64,000 bases of DNA from Anniella stebbinsi (GCA_029215795.1 JARDYH010000003.1:176774382-176838381); one strand, 5' to 3'. Counted from the first letter of the stretch, positions 22,559 to 33,725 are shown. Program-made: numbers and translations. The notes: generated from the letters alone by a model not told the origin.

Positions 22559-22790
22559 AATAAGAACGTAAGAAGAGCTGGATCAGACCAAGGCAGGATC
22601 TACACTACTGCTTTAAAATGGTTTATGACAGTAGTGACAACTGTTGGGGCCCAGGACACACTCCATATACAGTTTTCAAAACGATTTCGAAGTGTCATAT
22701 CCTGCTTGGTGTAGATCTGGCCCAAGAGTCCATCTAGTCCACTATGCATGATTTTGTACACCTTCATCAGGTCTCTTCACCTTGGAAGAC
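22559..22790 (-). mobile_element. CR1 LINE 3' fragment, split by a MITE
   Basis: The flanking halves 'ataagaacgtaagaagagctggatcagaccaag' and 'agtccatctagtcca...' are the antisense of the CR1 3' end seen at 57139-57720. The MITE 22593-22721 interrupts it. Confidence 0.7.
22593..22721. mobile_element. Short TIR MITE with perfect 5-bp target duplication
   Basis: Ends gcaggatctacac and gtgtagatctggc match at 11 of 13 as inverted repeats. They are flanked by ccaag/ccaag (22588-22592, 22722-22726). The host CR1 sequence is contiguous once the MITE is removed. 129 bp, non-coding. Confidence 0.8.
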
Positions 22791-22800
22791 ATTTTGAGAA

Positions 22801-22932
22801 AAGTCATAGCTCAGGGGCAGAGCTCATGCTTTGTATGCAGAAAGTCTCAGGTTCAATCCCCTGCATCTTCAAGCGGGGCTGGGTAAGACCCCTGCCTGAA
22901 GCCCTGGAGAGCTGCTGCCAGTCACTCACCAG
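22801..22932 (+). repeat. tRNA-derived SINE, second family (5' part)
   Basis: A tRNA-like 'tagctcaggggcagagc' A box and 'ggttcaatcccc' B box are followed by 'aagacccctgcctgaagccctggagagctgctgccagtcact', a body distinct from the SINE at 22045. Confidence 0.75.
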
Positions 22933-23215
22933 GTTCGCATGATACGAGGGTGCTTAATAAACCATGGATGGCTTGTTAACTGTCCTGCTTAGGCTGGTTA
23001 CATGCTGGCTAATTTACATAATTACACCGCTGGACCAAGCTGTCATGATGTCTGAACCCAGGGAGGGTGAATGGCTGAGGTAGTTATATCACCTAGCAAC
23101 CCTACAACAAACCATGGGTTCTGGGTAACTTGTTATCTATGGCTACAAGCCAACTTGACCAGTTTCACACGACATGACAAACCATGTTGCCAAGAATAAT
23201 TATGCTAATACCCCT
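22933..23215. repeat. Possible old MITE, weakly supported
   Basis: Repeated half-sites around 'ttaataaaccatgg' and 'gacaaaccatg', with a 'ttcgcatgatac' / 'tttcacacgacatgac' start, resemble a degraded palindromic element. No TSD was confirmed. Confidence 0.3.
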
Positions 23216-23839
23216 GGCTTGTGTTTTATTTCCTCCTCCACGATCATAAGAGCCTGATGAGGAAGCAAAATGGGTGGTGGTGGGAGAAGAGCTTTCCCTA
23301 TCCTACAACTTCTGCTTCCATTTCTGATAAAAAGCACTAGCTGTCATTCACCTCCACATAGATGTGGTTAAGAATGAAGTGCCAATTATTGAAGTTCCAC
23401 TGATTTCAATAATTGAGTTCAAACAGTTTGGCTTAAATAGGATACGGATGGGAGTGTAAGCAGATCCCGCAGGAACAAAATTATTTGGTGCTTCTCCAGA
23501 GAGTACAAAAAAGTTGTTCACAGGAAACTTTCAGGCACCCCACCAACTCAGGATATTCCATATCCTTTGGAAGCATTCTGCTGGTTACAGCAGTGTGTGT
23601 TTGTGTATGTGTTTTGTATCAGCAATATTTTCTCAAAGTTCGTTAAATACTCTTGTGACAGTAAATGATAGGACACTCCTGTCTGCATGCCCACAACTAC
23701 AGTGCCTCTTCACAGGTCGCACGCCAAAGAATGTGTAGTGTGAATGGAGAAGCACATGTCTGCAAACACGTGTGTCACACCTCAGGGAGCCAATGTCCTG
23801 TGACTCGGTGGCAAACTAGGGTTTGCCCTGCTGCGTGTG
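23216..23839. other. Upstream flank of GPR6, nothing recognised
   Basis: Ordinary base composition until the CpG island starts. No gene or repeat was identified. Confidence 0.4.
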
Positions 23840-24930
23840 AAACGGCTCCAGTTCTGCGGCGGAATCTCAGCAACCACAGCAGACGGGCTCCTGGGGAGCG
23901 GCGCGGGGACTCCCTTAGGCTTCGGTGGACGTTCGGATGCCTGCTGAGGGGGACTCTGTTGAACGCAGCAGCTCCGTCCTCAGGGTCGTCTCACCCCACT
24001 TGGTTCCGCCGCCACCATTGGCGCTTCCTTTTGTGTTCCTCCCTCCCCCATCGCAGTCCTCCAAGGCTTCCCGCCTTCTTCAGCCGCTTCTCCTGCTGCC
24101 CAGTCCACGTGTCCCTCGGCGCCGCTGCCTTTTCTTCGGCCCCACACCCGGCCGGCGTGGCGCCACTGCCTGAACCCCCATCCATCCCGCCGTAGCCCTC
24201 CACTCCCCCGCCGCTCCCTTCGGGGTCGCCTCCCCGGCGGTGCCTTCCCCTCCCCGCAGCGCAGCCCCTGCCTGTTATGGCTGCTTGTCCTCGTTCGCTC
24301 GCTCGCTCGCTCGCCCTCCCTCCCCTGGCGGCCGGGGGCTCCTCCCCCTCGGGGGCCACGAAGGCGCCATGTGCACGCCGGCGGGGTTTTGCGCCCTGGC
24401 CTCGCCGCTGCCACTTGCGTCACTGCCGCTCGGAGCGGTCTCGCAGCCTCCCGCTTTTCCCCCCTCACTCTCGAGACACACGCCGGGCTCTGCAGCCGCC
24501 TTGCTCCCGCCTCCTCCCCGGCTCCTCCTGCCCGCCAAAGGCAAAGAGGGGACGTGGCTCCAGCCACGCGACGGAACAGACGGCGGCGGCGGCGAGCGAG
24601 CGAGCGAGCCTCGGCAGGAGCAGCACCCATGAGAAGCCCCTGTCAGCCTTGACACCCCGTAAGAGCGAGGGTCTCTCCGTGAGCGCGCGCGCGTGCGTGG
24701 TGGGAGAATTGCAGCCCGCTGTGGGGTGCTGGACAAAGAGACAGGCGAGAGCGCAACGGGACCTTTCACGGGCGCTTTGGGTGCCGTGGAAGAGCCAGCA
24801 TCCACCTGCTAGGCTGCCCTGGCTCCCGGGTCTTGGCTCACAAAGCGAGGGACGGAGGGAAACTTTAGGTTCAGCACCTCGGACAGCGCCTCTCGGCTCT
24901 TGCAAGCCTGGCTGCCTCAACGCATAAGCC
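23840..24930 (+). promoter_or_regulatory. GPR6: CpG island, probable GPR6 promoter and untranslated first exon
   Basis: The only strongly GC- and CpG-rich kilobase in the window, densest at 24100-24760, with GC-box-like ggcggg/ccccgcc strings and no TATA box. It ends about 300 bp before the GPR6 coding exon. Broad open frames on both strands are a by-product of high GC. A GTGAGC at 24680-24685 is one possible splice donor to the acceptor at 25187-25188. Sequence alone does not fix the start site or exon 1 boundaries. Confidence 0.8.
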
Positions 24931-25154
24931 CAGCTCCATGGGTTGGTGTTTCTCCTTTCTGTTCTTTCCTCCTCCCTGTGCAGGCTGCCCAATTCCCACT
25001 TCTCCTTGCCTCAGACGGGTACCTTTCACCTTCGTGTTGGATGTCACCCTTCCTCTCCCATTCCCTTTTAGCCTTCACTGTCATTCGGTCTTCCTTCCTG
25101 GCACTTCTGGTTTGTTTGCACAAGCGGGGGTGAGGTGGACTTTGCATTCTTTTA

Positions 25155-25188
25155 ACACCCCCTTTCTGCTTTTGTCTTCCTCTTGTAG
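25155..25188 (+). promoter_or_regulatory. GPR6: Splice acceptor of the GPR6 coding exon
   Basis: A pyrimidine-rich tract (about 25159-25185) ends in cttgtag, with the AG at 25187-25188, giving a good 3' splice site. The ATG follows 24 bases later. A 5' UTR intron between the CpG island and here is inferred. Confidence 0.7.
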
Positions 25189-25212
25189 GTGGTGTACCTA
25201 GCTGTGGCAGAA

Positions 25213-26196
25213 ATGAATGAAAGCATTGCCTTGAACGAAACCGGGGTCCCTGTCCCCTGGATTCAAACCAGCAGCCGCAACTCTTCTCTGGAGCTTTCTT
25301 CCAAGCTCCCGGTCTTTATCATTAACCCTTGGGATATTATGCTCTGCATCTCTGGGACCATCATCGCCTGTGAAAATGCCATTGTGGTGGCCATTATATT
25401 CTATACTCCCAATCTTAGAACCCCAATGTTTGTGCTGATTGGGAGCCTGGCCACGGCAGACCTACTGGCCGGAGTTGGCCTCATCCTCAATTTTGTTTTC
25501 CAGTATGTGATCCAGTCAGAAACCATCAGCCTTATTACAGTTGGCTTCCTAGTTGCCTCTTTTACTGCTTCTGTGAGTAGTTTGTTAGCTATCACAGTTG
25601 ACCGTTACCTTTCCCTATACAACGCACTGACTTACTATTCTGAGAAGACTGTGCTCTGTATTCATATGATGCTGATCATCACCTGGGGGGTTTCCCTCTG
25701 CTTAGGACTGCTGCCTGTCTTAGGCTGGAATTGTCTAGAAGATTATTCGTTGTGCAGTATTGTGAGGCCCTTGACCAAAAGTAATGTGACTTTGCTCTCT
25801 GCCTCCTTCTTTTTCATCTTTATCCTCATGCTTCACCTGTACATTAAAATCTGCAAAATAGTTTGCAGGCACGCACACCAGATAGCACTTCAGCAGCATT
25901 TCCTGACTGCATCTCACTACGTTGCAACCAAAAAGGGAGTCTCTACACTTGCTATAATCCTTGGGACCTTTGGAGCTAGTTGGTTACCTTTTGCTATCTA
26001 CTGTGTAGTTGGAGATTCCAACTACCCTGCCGTGTACACTTACGCCACACTTCTACCTGCTACCTACAACTCCATGATCAATCCTATAATTTACGCCTAC
26101 AGAAACCAAGAAATTCAGAGATCCATGTGGGTACTCTTTTGTGGCTGCTTTCAGTCTAAAGTGTCCTTTCGTTCAAGATCCCCCAGTGATGTCTAA
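25213..26196 (+). CDS. GPR6: GPR6, constitutively active Gs-coupled orphan receptor
   Basis: 327 aa, complete, one coding exon. The receptor sits in the plasma membrane, raises cAMP through Gs without added ligand in known orthologues, and is studied mainly in striatal neurons. Seven hydrophobic segments lie at about residues 42-62, 74-96, 105-127, 147-168, 192-214, 244-266 and 276-295. Visible motifs are D83 in TM2, DRY at 130-132, SWLP at 256-259, and NPIIY at 290-294. A conserved cysteine at the start of TM3 is absent, as in the GPR3/6/12 group, while C174 and C181 lie in extracellular loop 2. N-glycosylation sites are at N8 and N23, and C310/C312 are possible palmitoylation sites. GPR6 rather than GPR3 or GPR12 follows from ALTYYS, FGASWLPFAIYCVVG and the tail FQSKV.FRSRSPS. 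The N-terminus is shorter than in the roughly 360-residue human protein. The start is the first ATG after the acceptor, with G at -3. Confidence 0.96.
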   Translation: MNESIALNETGVPVPWIQTSSRNSSLELSSKLPVFIINPWDIMLCISGTIIACENAIVVAIIFYTPNLRTPMFVLIGSLATADLLAGVGLILNFVFQYVIQSETISLITVGFLVASFTASVSSLLAITVDRYLSLYNALTYYSEKTVLCIHMMLIITWGVSLCLGLLPVLGWNCLEDYSLCSIVRPLTKSNVTLLSASFFFIFILMLHLYIKICKIVCRHAHQIALQQHFLTASHYVATKKGVSTLAIILGTFGASWLPFAIYCVVGDSNYPAVYTYATLLPATYNSMINPIIYAYRNQEIQRSMWVLFCGCFQSKVSFRSRSPSDV

Positions 26197-26665
26197 GTGA
26201 CTTCTTCCTCTGTGTAGTTTTGCACAAAGTGACAATCTTCGACTTTTGTGAATTACAGTGCCTGGTATGAACCAGATCCATGTTGTGAAATTGGGTTTTT
26301 TGGGGAGGGGGGAGATGTTTAAACAGTAGCACTTTATGTATGTGTATTCTTGAGAATGTGAAAGGTCTGGAACTTTTGGTTATATGAAACTAAACACGAC
26401 AAACAAACAAAAAACAGTGTGGTTGTATACAAGATTGTACATCACATTTGTAAAGTGGAGGCATTCCAAGACTACATAATCATAGCACTTTATTTTTAGC
26501 TGCTCAGCTGCCAAAACAGTGTTGCCATTTCTTAAAGGGCAGAAAGAGAGTGAAAGGAAGTGAAATGTTGTCTGGTTGTTTTGGAATGTGAGTAATAATA
26601 TATTTTGCTGCACAGTATTGATAAATTATGACATTTTGTACACAAATAAATCCATTACATATTTT
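26197..26665 (+). other. GPR6: GPR6 3' UTR with polyadenylation signal
   Basis: AATAAA at 26645-26650 is followed by a T/GT-rich region (ttttattttgtgtgttg), the expected downstream element. A second AATAAA lies at about 26898, so a longer form is possible. Confidence 0.7.
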
Positions 26666-26669
26666 TATT

Positions 26670-29470
26670 TTGTGTGTTGAGCTGATTTAATAGCCTTTAA
26701 GCACTTGATAAACCTTTCACACTGCCTCACCTTTATTTACTTGAAAATATTCATTGAGTACATCCATCTGAATGAAATTAGTTTACTTATGCAGAGGAAC
26801 CTTGTCATAAAATCAATGTGTAAAATATACTATTTTGTTTATTTTCTTTCCATTCGGTAGACATTTGTTTTCCATATAAATCAAAATAGTCAAGTATAAT
26901 AAAGATTATTATCACCACAGTCCTCAAAATGTCTCATCTTTAGTCTTAGGTCAGAGTTTAAAGTATCAGATAAAAACATTTCAACAGAGGAAGCAACATC
27001 TGAATTGTTCTTCTGATTCTTAAGTAATGTTTACAAAGCTCTGAGATTTTTCTTACATGCATCCCAGTGAAATGTGCAGGTGTTAATATAAATTTCCACT
27101 CATTTCAGGGGGTTAGTGTTGGAGGAAAAACCCTGTCTGGTCCCATTTGTCCTTGGCTTGATCCAGATTTGGTTAAGGTTTCCTTTCTGACACGCATGTG
27201 CAAGTTCATAATAAATTGATTCCTGTGACAATCCACAGACCCTGGGTGCCTTTTATTTTGGTCTCTCTGTCTGACTGATTCTTCAGACTAAGATTTATGC
27301 ACAGCTTGCTACCTGCATATGTTAGGCTACATTGTGATATAACCAATTTACTTATAGAAATGAGTTTTGTCAGGAGCAGCAGGTGAATATTACATCTCAG
27401 CTTGGAGGGACTTGCACATCTGATTCAAAATTAATAAACAAATAATTGTAATACTATACTGTCTTGCAGGCTGCTACAAGACTGAACATTACCCCAGCAT
27501 AGTTTACTATTTAACTGAAAGTCAAATCATTTATCACTACTGTCGAACATTTAAATACTGCAATACACTCATGTGTTTTTAGAAAGTATATGGTTCCCAG
27601 ATCAATATCTATTGATCTAGGCTTGATCTTTTCTCAGATCTATAGGTTAGGTCAAATCATCTAACATTAACATGTTGCAATAGCAGGGGTTCAAGAACAA
27701 GGCTAACTATATTCACACTGTGATCCAGTCGCATTAAAATTAGGAAAGCATGATATATACTGACATGCCAATTACAAGGTCAACAAAAACCTAGCAACTG
27801 AGTTAAAATGTGCCAATCCAGTGAAAGCAGACTGCATATGGGCTTTCAGGCACAAATCTCCTACAACTTCAGCTTTACTTGGAGTCACGGGGTATTGGAT
27901 TCAATAACTGGCTCATGTGCATGCTTTGGCATTATTAGAACGGGTGGTGGCACAGCCTTGCTATGAGAGTCCCATAGAATGCCAAACACCTCTTAAGATA
28001 TGGAGGAAGGGTAGCTATATTGGCTATCCCTTTCCTACTTGCATGCTGCTGAACCAATGAACAAAACTGTCACTGCCAGCATTTAGCATCTACTTAAGAT
28101 AGGAGGGGAGACTCTGCCGAAGCCCTGTTATTCTGGTGGTTGCCTAGATTGTAGTGGAAGAATATTGCAGCTAGAGTTTAGCGCTGATGTTGTATTTCAT
28201 TATCTTTATTATCTGCATCTACACTGCACAATTTGGCAGCAAAGGCTGTAAAGGCCAAACACCTTTGGGCTAAGGTGATCTATGCATCTTAACAAGGAAC
28301 CAAAGGGCATGATCTCCCATTGCTTGATTAGTCAAGACTTGACCATATGTCCTGAGAACGAGTGCTGTTTGATCTGGCAAGGCTGTTTCATACAGGGAAG
28401 CCATCATTTGGCATGTACCTATCAATTCATGTCCCAAGCATATATGAACAGGGCCTCTTAATTCCAGCAAGAAGCACTTACACTTGATTTACTTACTAAA
28501 CATAACAGCACACAGATGACAACCTTCAGCAAGCTCTTGTGAAACTTGGGTAATTTCGTGATTGGATCTGCCATTGCTAATGATGGAAGGGTCTTTGGTT
28601 TCTGCTTATACCATCCTTTTTCACCATTCCTAAATAAAATGAATTTCCAGTGCACCAACATTTATGGAATCAGGAACCAACTGTACATACAATGACATGA
28701 GGTGATATTCCCACTTTTTAATAATTATTTGCTTCATATAATTTCCTTCTGCATAAAATTTCCATACACAGATTTATATCTATACATGAACATTTAGAAA
28801 TAATTACTAGAATTTATTTAAATTCTACAGAAGGCAAAGCCAGCCAATTAATTTCTCATGCAAATCACCTCAAACAAAATTATTTCTTGATTAATTCACA
28901 CCCTACTCCAGATCATCGCAATGCAGTCGTTCCTCTTCAGTTACTATTAATTTGTAATCTCTCACTGTCCCTTCCCCCCATTCTCCTCTCCCCTTCTCCC
29001 TCTCTTTCCCTCCTGGAGGAATTTTTCCCCACCTCATGCAATTAAGCTTAGAAGAAAAGCTTCCAGTGGACACCAGTGGAATGGTTTCTTCCTCCACCAA
29101 CAACCAGAAGCTTAATTTCCATACTGGAAATTGGGGGTGGGTGGGTTGGAAGGATATTCCAGTGTGTGGGGAGGGGAGGGTTAATGTTTCCCTCCCCAGC
29201 TGCAATCCCCTTTGAAAATTGCACCCTGCATGATAATTAAGCTAAGACATCCTCAATTGGCTTAGCTCAATTGGACACTAAGGGCTCTGGATAATCGAAA
29301 ATGGATTTGGGGCCAGATCTAGCAACACCCCTAAACAGCAATATTTTATTTATTTATTAAAAATCTGTCATTAAAGTCAAGGCATTGTGGTTATTTTATC
29401 AAAGGAGTTTCTCAAACCATGCTTTAAATGTCCTGTGTTTCTAAACAGACATCACACAACCTGCACCCTG
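26670..29470. other. Downstream intergenic region, no gene seen
   Basis: About 2.8 kb of AT-rich, largely unique sequence. No exon, SINE or LINE was recognised, which is unusually repeat-poor for this window. It may hold regulatory sequence of GPR6, but nothing in the sequence proves it. Confidence 0.45.
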
Positions 29471-29477
29471 CATCTTC

Positions 29478-29566
29478 CCGTGGAGGCTGGTGGCTCTGAT
29501 ATCAGTGGGACAGTAAATCCACTCTGAATTTCAGTCAGAGCCAGTCAGAGCCACTAGCTTTCACTG
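29478..29566. mobile_element. hAT-type MITE, CAGTGGAGGCTGG family, internally deleted copy
   Basis: Starts ccgtggaggctggtggctc and ends gccactagctttcactg. It is flanked by a perfect 8-bp duplication gcatcttc (29470-29477, 29567-29574). At 89 bp it keeps little more than the two ends of the 210-bp copy at 18795. Confidence 0.85.
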
Positions 29567-29909
29567 GCATCTTCAGAAGTGACCCTTTGTGCACTAAATG
29601 CCTTGTGGGTCTTTATTTAATGATTCGGTGTATGTCTGTTTTGTTTTAAAAGTGTGTTTGGCTTGCTATGACCCAAGCATGAAAAATTATGAGCCAATGA
29701 ACTTTGTCAAATAGGTTATCACAAATGGAACCTGCAGCAAAATGGTGGAGTCTGACATCCTGAGTATTCAAGATTCTATTTCTAGCCACTACATCCCATC
29801 CCACCTCTGCCTTCACTCCTCTATTCCCTCAACAGCCTGCCAGCATTCTGTGGCTGGTGAACCCATTCACTCCTCACTGGGCCATTTGGTTCCTCCTGTC
29901 CACTTACAT

Positions 29910-31950
29910 GTTTCTAACGATTATTATTATTATTATTATTATTAATAATAATAATAATAATTACACTTATATACCACCCCATAGCCGAAGCTGTCTGGGC
30001 GGTTTTCAAAAATTAAAAAGAATTGAGCATTAAAAAGACAATTTACAAAATTTAAAACCATAAACATAAAACAGCTATCATTAAAACACTTTAAAACATT
30101 TTAACTGTTAAGCCTGGCCATAATGTCAATCAAACCTCAACTTGAGCTGTTAAAATGCCTGGGAGAAAAGAAAAGTTTTGACCTGGCGCCGAAAAGATAA
30201 CAGTGTTGGCACCAGGCGGGCCTCATCGAGGAGATCATTCCATAATTGAGGGGCCACCACAGAGAAGGCCCTCTCCCTTGTTGCCGACCTCCGAGCTTCC
30301 CTCAGAGTAGGTATTCGGAGGAGGGCCTTAGATGTTGAACGTAGTGTTTGGGTAGGTTTATGTCGGGAAAGGCGTTCCGTCAGATATTGTGGTCCCAAGC
30401 TGTGTAAGGCTTTATAGGTTAAAACCAGCACTTTGAATCGGGCTCGGAAACATACAAGCAGCCAATGCAAGCGGGCCAGAGTAGGTCTTATATGCTTGAA
30501 CCTTCTGGTTCCAGTTATCAGTCTGGCCGCTGCATTTTGCACAAGCTGCAGCTTCCGAACCACCTTCAAAGGCAGCCCCGCGTAGAATGCATTGCAGTAA
30601 TCTAACTTGGATATTACCAGAGAATGGACAACTGAAGCCAGGTTATCCCTGTCCAGATAGGGACGTAGATGGGCCACCAACCGAATTTGGTAGAAGGTAC
30701 TCCGTGCCACCGAGGCTACCTGAGCCTCAAGTGACAGAGATGGTTCTAGAAGAACCTCCAAGCTACGAACCTGCTCTTTCAGGGGGAGTGCAACCCCATC
30801 CAGAACAGGTTGAACACCCTCCATCTGGTCAGAGGAACCCCCCACCAACAGCATCTCAGTCTTGTCTGGATTAAGTTTCAGTTTATTAGCTCTCATCCAG
30901 TCCATTGTCGCAGCCAAGCACTGGTTCAACACATCCACAGTCTCACCTGATGAAAATGAAAAGGAGAAATAGAGTTGCGTGTCATCAGCGTACTGATGAC
31001 AACGCACTCCAAAACTCCGGATGACCGCACCCAACGGTTTCATGTAAATGTTGAACAGCATGGGGGACAAAACTGACACCTGCGGAACCCCATACTGGAG
31101 AATCCATGGGGCTGAGCAATGTCTCCCCAGCACCACCTTCTGGAGCCGACCTGTCAAGTAGGAGTGGAACCACTGCAATGCAGTGCCTCCCACTCCCAAC
31201 TCAGCCAGTCGTGCCAGAAGGATATCATGGTCGATGGTATTGAAAGCCTCTGAGAGATCAAGGAGAATCAACAGTCACACTCCCCCTGTCCCTCTCCCGA
31301 CATAGGTCATCATACAGGGTGACCAAGGCTGTTTCTGTGCCAAAACCAGGCCTGAAACCTGACTGAAATGGATCCAGATAATCAGTCTCATCCAAGAGTG
31401 TTTGGAGCTGGCCAGCAACCACCCGCTCAAGGACCTTGCCCAGAAATGGAACATTTGCCACTGGCCTAAAGTTATTAAGATTTTCTGGGTCCAGGGAAGC
31501 TTTCTTCAGGAGTGGTCTCACTACTGCCTCTTTCAGGAGGTCTGGGACCACTCCCTCTCATAGAGAGGCATTAATCACTTCCCTGGGCCAGGCGGCTGTT
31601 CCATCCATGCTAGCTTTTATAAGCCAAGAGGGGCAAGGAGGTGACTGCACGAACCTGTCCAAGCACCTTGTCCATATCATCGAGCTGTACCAACTGAAAC
31701 TCATCCAAGAAAACAGGACAAACCTGTGCTCTGGATACCTCACTAGATTCACCTGCTATAACACTGGAGTCTAAGTCCTGGCGGATGCCAAAGATTTTAT
31801 CCTGGAAGTGCCTAGCAAATATATTACAGTGGGCCTCAGATGGTTCTGTCATGTCCTTGGGGTCAGCATGTAGAAGCCCCCGGACATGTTTCATAGTTCT
31901 GCAAACCTGAGAGTTCCTACAAGCCCACTGTGCATGGGCAGTTACATTTT
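29910..31950 (-). mobile_element. 5'-truncated L2/CR1-like LINE
   Basis: Minus-strand element with a mirror-like (ATT)n(AAT)n tail at about 29919-29961, the common 3' end 'gctttcggctatggggtggtat' type sequence (about 29955-30010), and an ORF2 remnant from 31894 to 30150. The 5' endonuclease region is missing. Two frameshifts lie near 31265 and 31555; the remainder is well preserved. Confidence 0.85.
30150..31894 (-). pseudogene. LINE reverse transcriptase ORF2 fragment, two frameshifts
   Basis: Three consecutive frame segments (31894-31610, 31551-31258, 31271-30150) form one protein: pre-RT region, [17 protein letters not shown] with [12 protein letters not shown], then the palm motifs [13 protein letters not shown] and YADD (30981-30992). 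The thumb and C-terminal part end near a typical LWN-x-L motif. The last 373 codons are uninterrupted. Motif order fits the L2/CR1 group of non-LTR elements. It lacks the endonuclease, so it is not mobile. Confidence 0.85.
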
Positions 31951-32855
31951 GGATACATGAGCAATGGCACTCCCCGGCTCATAATTGGAAATAGAGGAAT
32001 GATTTTTTAAAATTATCATTATTTGTAGTGTACTCCAGTGAAATTCATAATTGCTCACTCAATTCTGAATTGAGCTGAGGGATGTTCACCATCACTAATT
32101 AGGCAGCAGTTCAAGGAAGGAAAGACATGAAGATTGAGCATATGTAGTTCATTCCTGATCTAAACTCATGGCTGCCTAACAGTTGATGCGTCATTTCAGA
32201 TGGCCGCAGCGGCAGAGCTCTTTGTCCACCTCCATCCCTTGCGCTCTACCTAAAAGTTAACGGGGGCTGCTAGGGCTGTGTAAGATGGGACCTTTTCTCC
32301 ACAAGGATATGTACTGTTCTAGTAAAACCCCACAAAAGCCATGCGCACCATGTAATATTTGAAGAAGGTCTAGAAAGCTGTGGCCCAACTGTTAACTGGG
32401 GCGGGGGGGGGGGGGGGAAAGGTCTCTATACGATGCCGGGTTGATATCCGATTCCCTCAAAATCCTGCAGCATTGCTGCTGTGAGGCGGAAATGGTAAAG
32501 GTACATGGCAGGAGGGAACATGGGCTATCCAGCCAGAAAGAAACGCCCCCTGCCCCTTGCCCCCTGCCCCCTGCCCTCCCACGCTTACCCGATCAGCCCA
32601 GAGCTACACCCACTTGGATAACCTGAACTGAAGCCACCACTGACATGGGGGGAAACAAAACCTTGGCACAAAGGGAAAAGTCAACACTTTCAAAAAGTGC
32701 AGTTTCAGGGGGAAAGCCTGCTGTGGCTGCAAATTGGCGGCTGTGTCATATAAACAATGCAGCGCCACGGCGCAGCCACGATGGGGTAAATAGGGCATAT
32801 AGACATCCCCTGGGACAGGTTAGAAGTAGCACATGACCCTCTTGTTAGAACAGCT
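31951..32855. other. Intergenic with G and C runs, no gene
   Basis: A run of about 16 G lies at 32402-32417, and a degenerate (CCCCTGC)n tract at about 32547-32580. No coding evidence. Confidence 0.45.
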
Positions 32856-33725
32856 TCCCCACTGGTCTATTTCCAGGCACAATTCAAAGTGCTGATTATG
32901 ACCTATAAGCCCCATATGGCTTGGGACCAGGCCACCTGAAAGATCACTTTTTCCCACATGAGCCTGCTCAGGTTTTAAGATGTACAGTGGAGGCCCTTCT
33001 CTTGGTCCCACCATCATCAGAGGAGAGTTTGGTGGAGACATGATAGAAGGCCTTCTCAGTGGCTGCTCTCAGACTCTTTGCTGATGGAGGCTATAGGAGG
33101 TCATTTCCCTATCATTGCTTTGCTTCCTGCTTCTGTCCCACAATAGGGACAAACAGCTTCCTCTTTCTTCACATGGGGAAGAAAGAGGGAGCAAGTAACA
33201 CTTACATGGCCCATTCAGTGGGCATTTTTATCGCGCGGCTTCTCCTGCACATAGCAGGAAATGGCGGCAAGTTTTGTTACAGCCCCCCAAAAAGTATTTT
33301 CTGGATCTTTTTTTGTGATGGAGAAACAAACAGAAGGAGCAGGAGGCATCAGGAGGCAGATGGCATCAAGAAAAGGACCCATGAAAATCCTTGAGTGGCT
33401 AGTAACGAGCATGCAATAAAATGCTCGTCTGATGGCACAATAGATTGGGTCCCTGTCTGTTGTCTTTTTGTCAGCAGGCAAAAACATCTTTATTCAGGCT
33501 GGCTTTTGGCATTTAAGCTGCTCTGCTGATGAAGGATGTGTTTTGTTTGTTTTTTAATGAGCTGGTGCTGCTTCTTTCTTTTGCTGTTGTGTTTTTTTAA
33601 CATATTTGTTTTTATGCTATATTTAAATTAAGATTTCATTTTAATTTGGATTTTATTGTTCGCTGCCTTGGGTGCCATTCTTTGTTGGTGAAAAATATAA
33701 ATAATATGTGATGTAAATAAATAAA
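32856..33725 (+). mobile_element. L2/CR1-like LINE 3' fragment, interrupted by a MITE
   Basis: Left part 32856-33075 has C-terminal ORF remnants ('caaagtgctgattatgacctataagcc', 'gaaggccttctcagtggctgctc'). Right part 33452-33725 is the 3' UTR ending 'gctgccttgggtgcc...aaaaatataaataa...aaataaataaa'. A copy of the 3-bp-TSD MITE family lies between. Confidence 0.65.
33090..33440 (+). mobile_element. TIR MITE, 3-bp target duplication family, copy 3 (left end lost)
   Basis: The body matches copies 20335 and 38860 ('gcccattcagtgggcatttttatcgcgcggcttctcctgcac', 'gagcatgcaataaaatgctcgtctgatg'). The right end is altered (gatggcac) and the left TIR is missing, so no target duplication can be read. Confidence 0.7.

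Noticed and set aside
22933..23215. Possible hAT element around accaatgg/aaccatgg half-sites
   Set aside because: No matching ends and no duplication could be read, so it is listed only as a weak repeat.
23980..24927. Several 120-216 codon frames on both strands in the CpG island
   Set aside because: High GC removes stop codons in all frames. The products are low-complexity Arg/Ala/Pro/Gly strings without domains, and the frames overlap each other.
25189..25212. GTG at 25189 as the GPR6 start
   Set aside because: It follows directly after the splice acceptor AG and is not an ATG. The ATG at 25213 is the first proper start and begins a normal GPR6 N-terminus.
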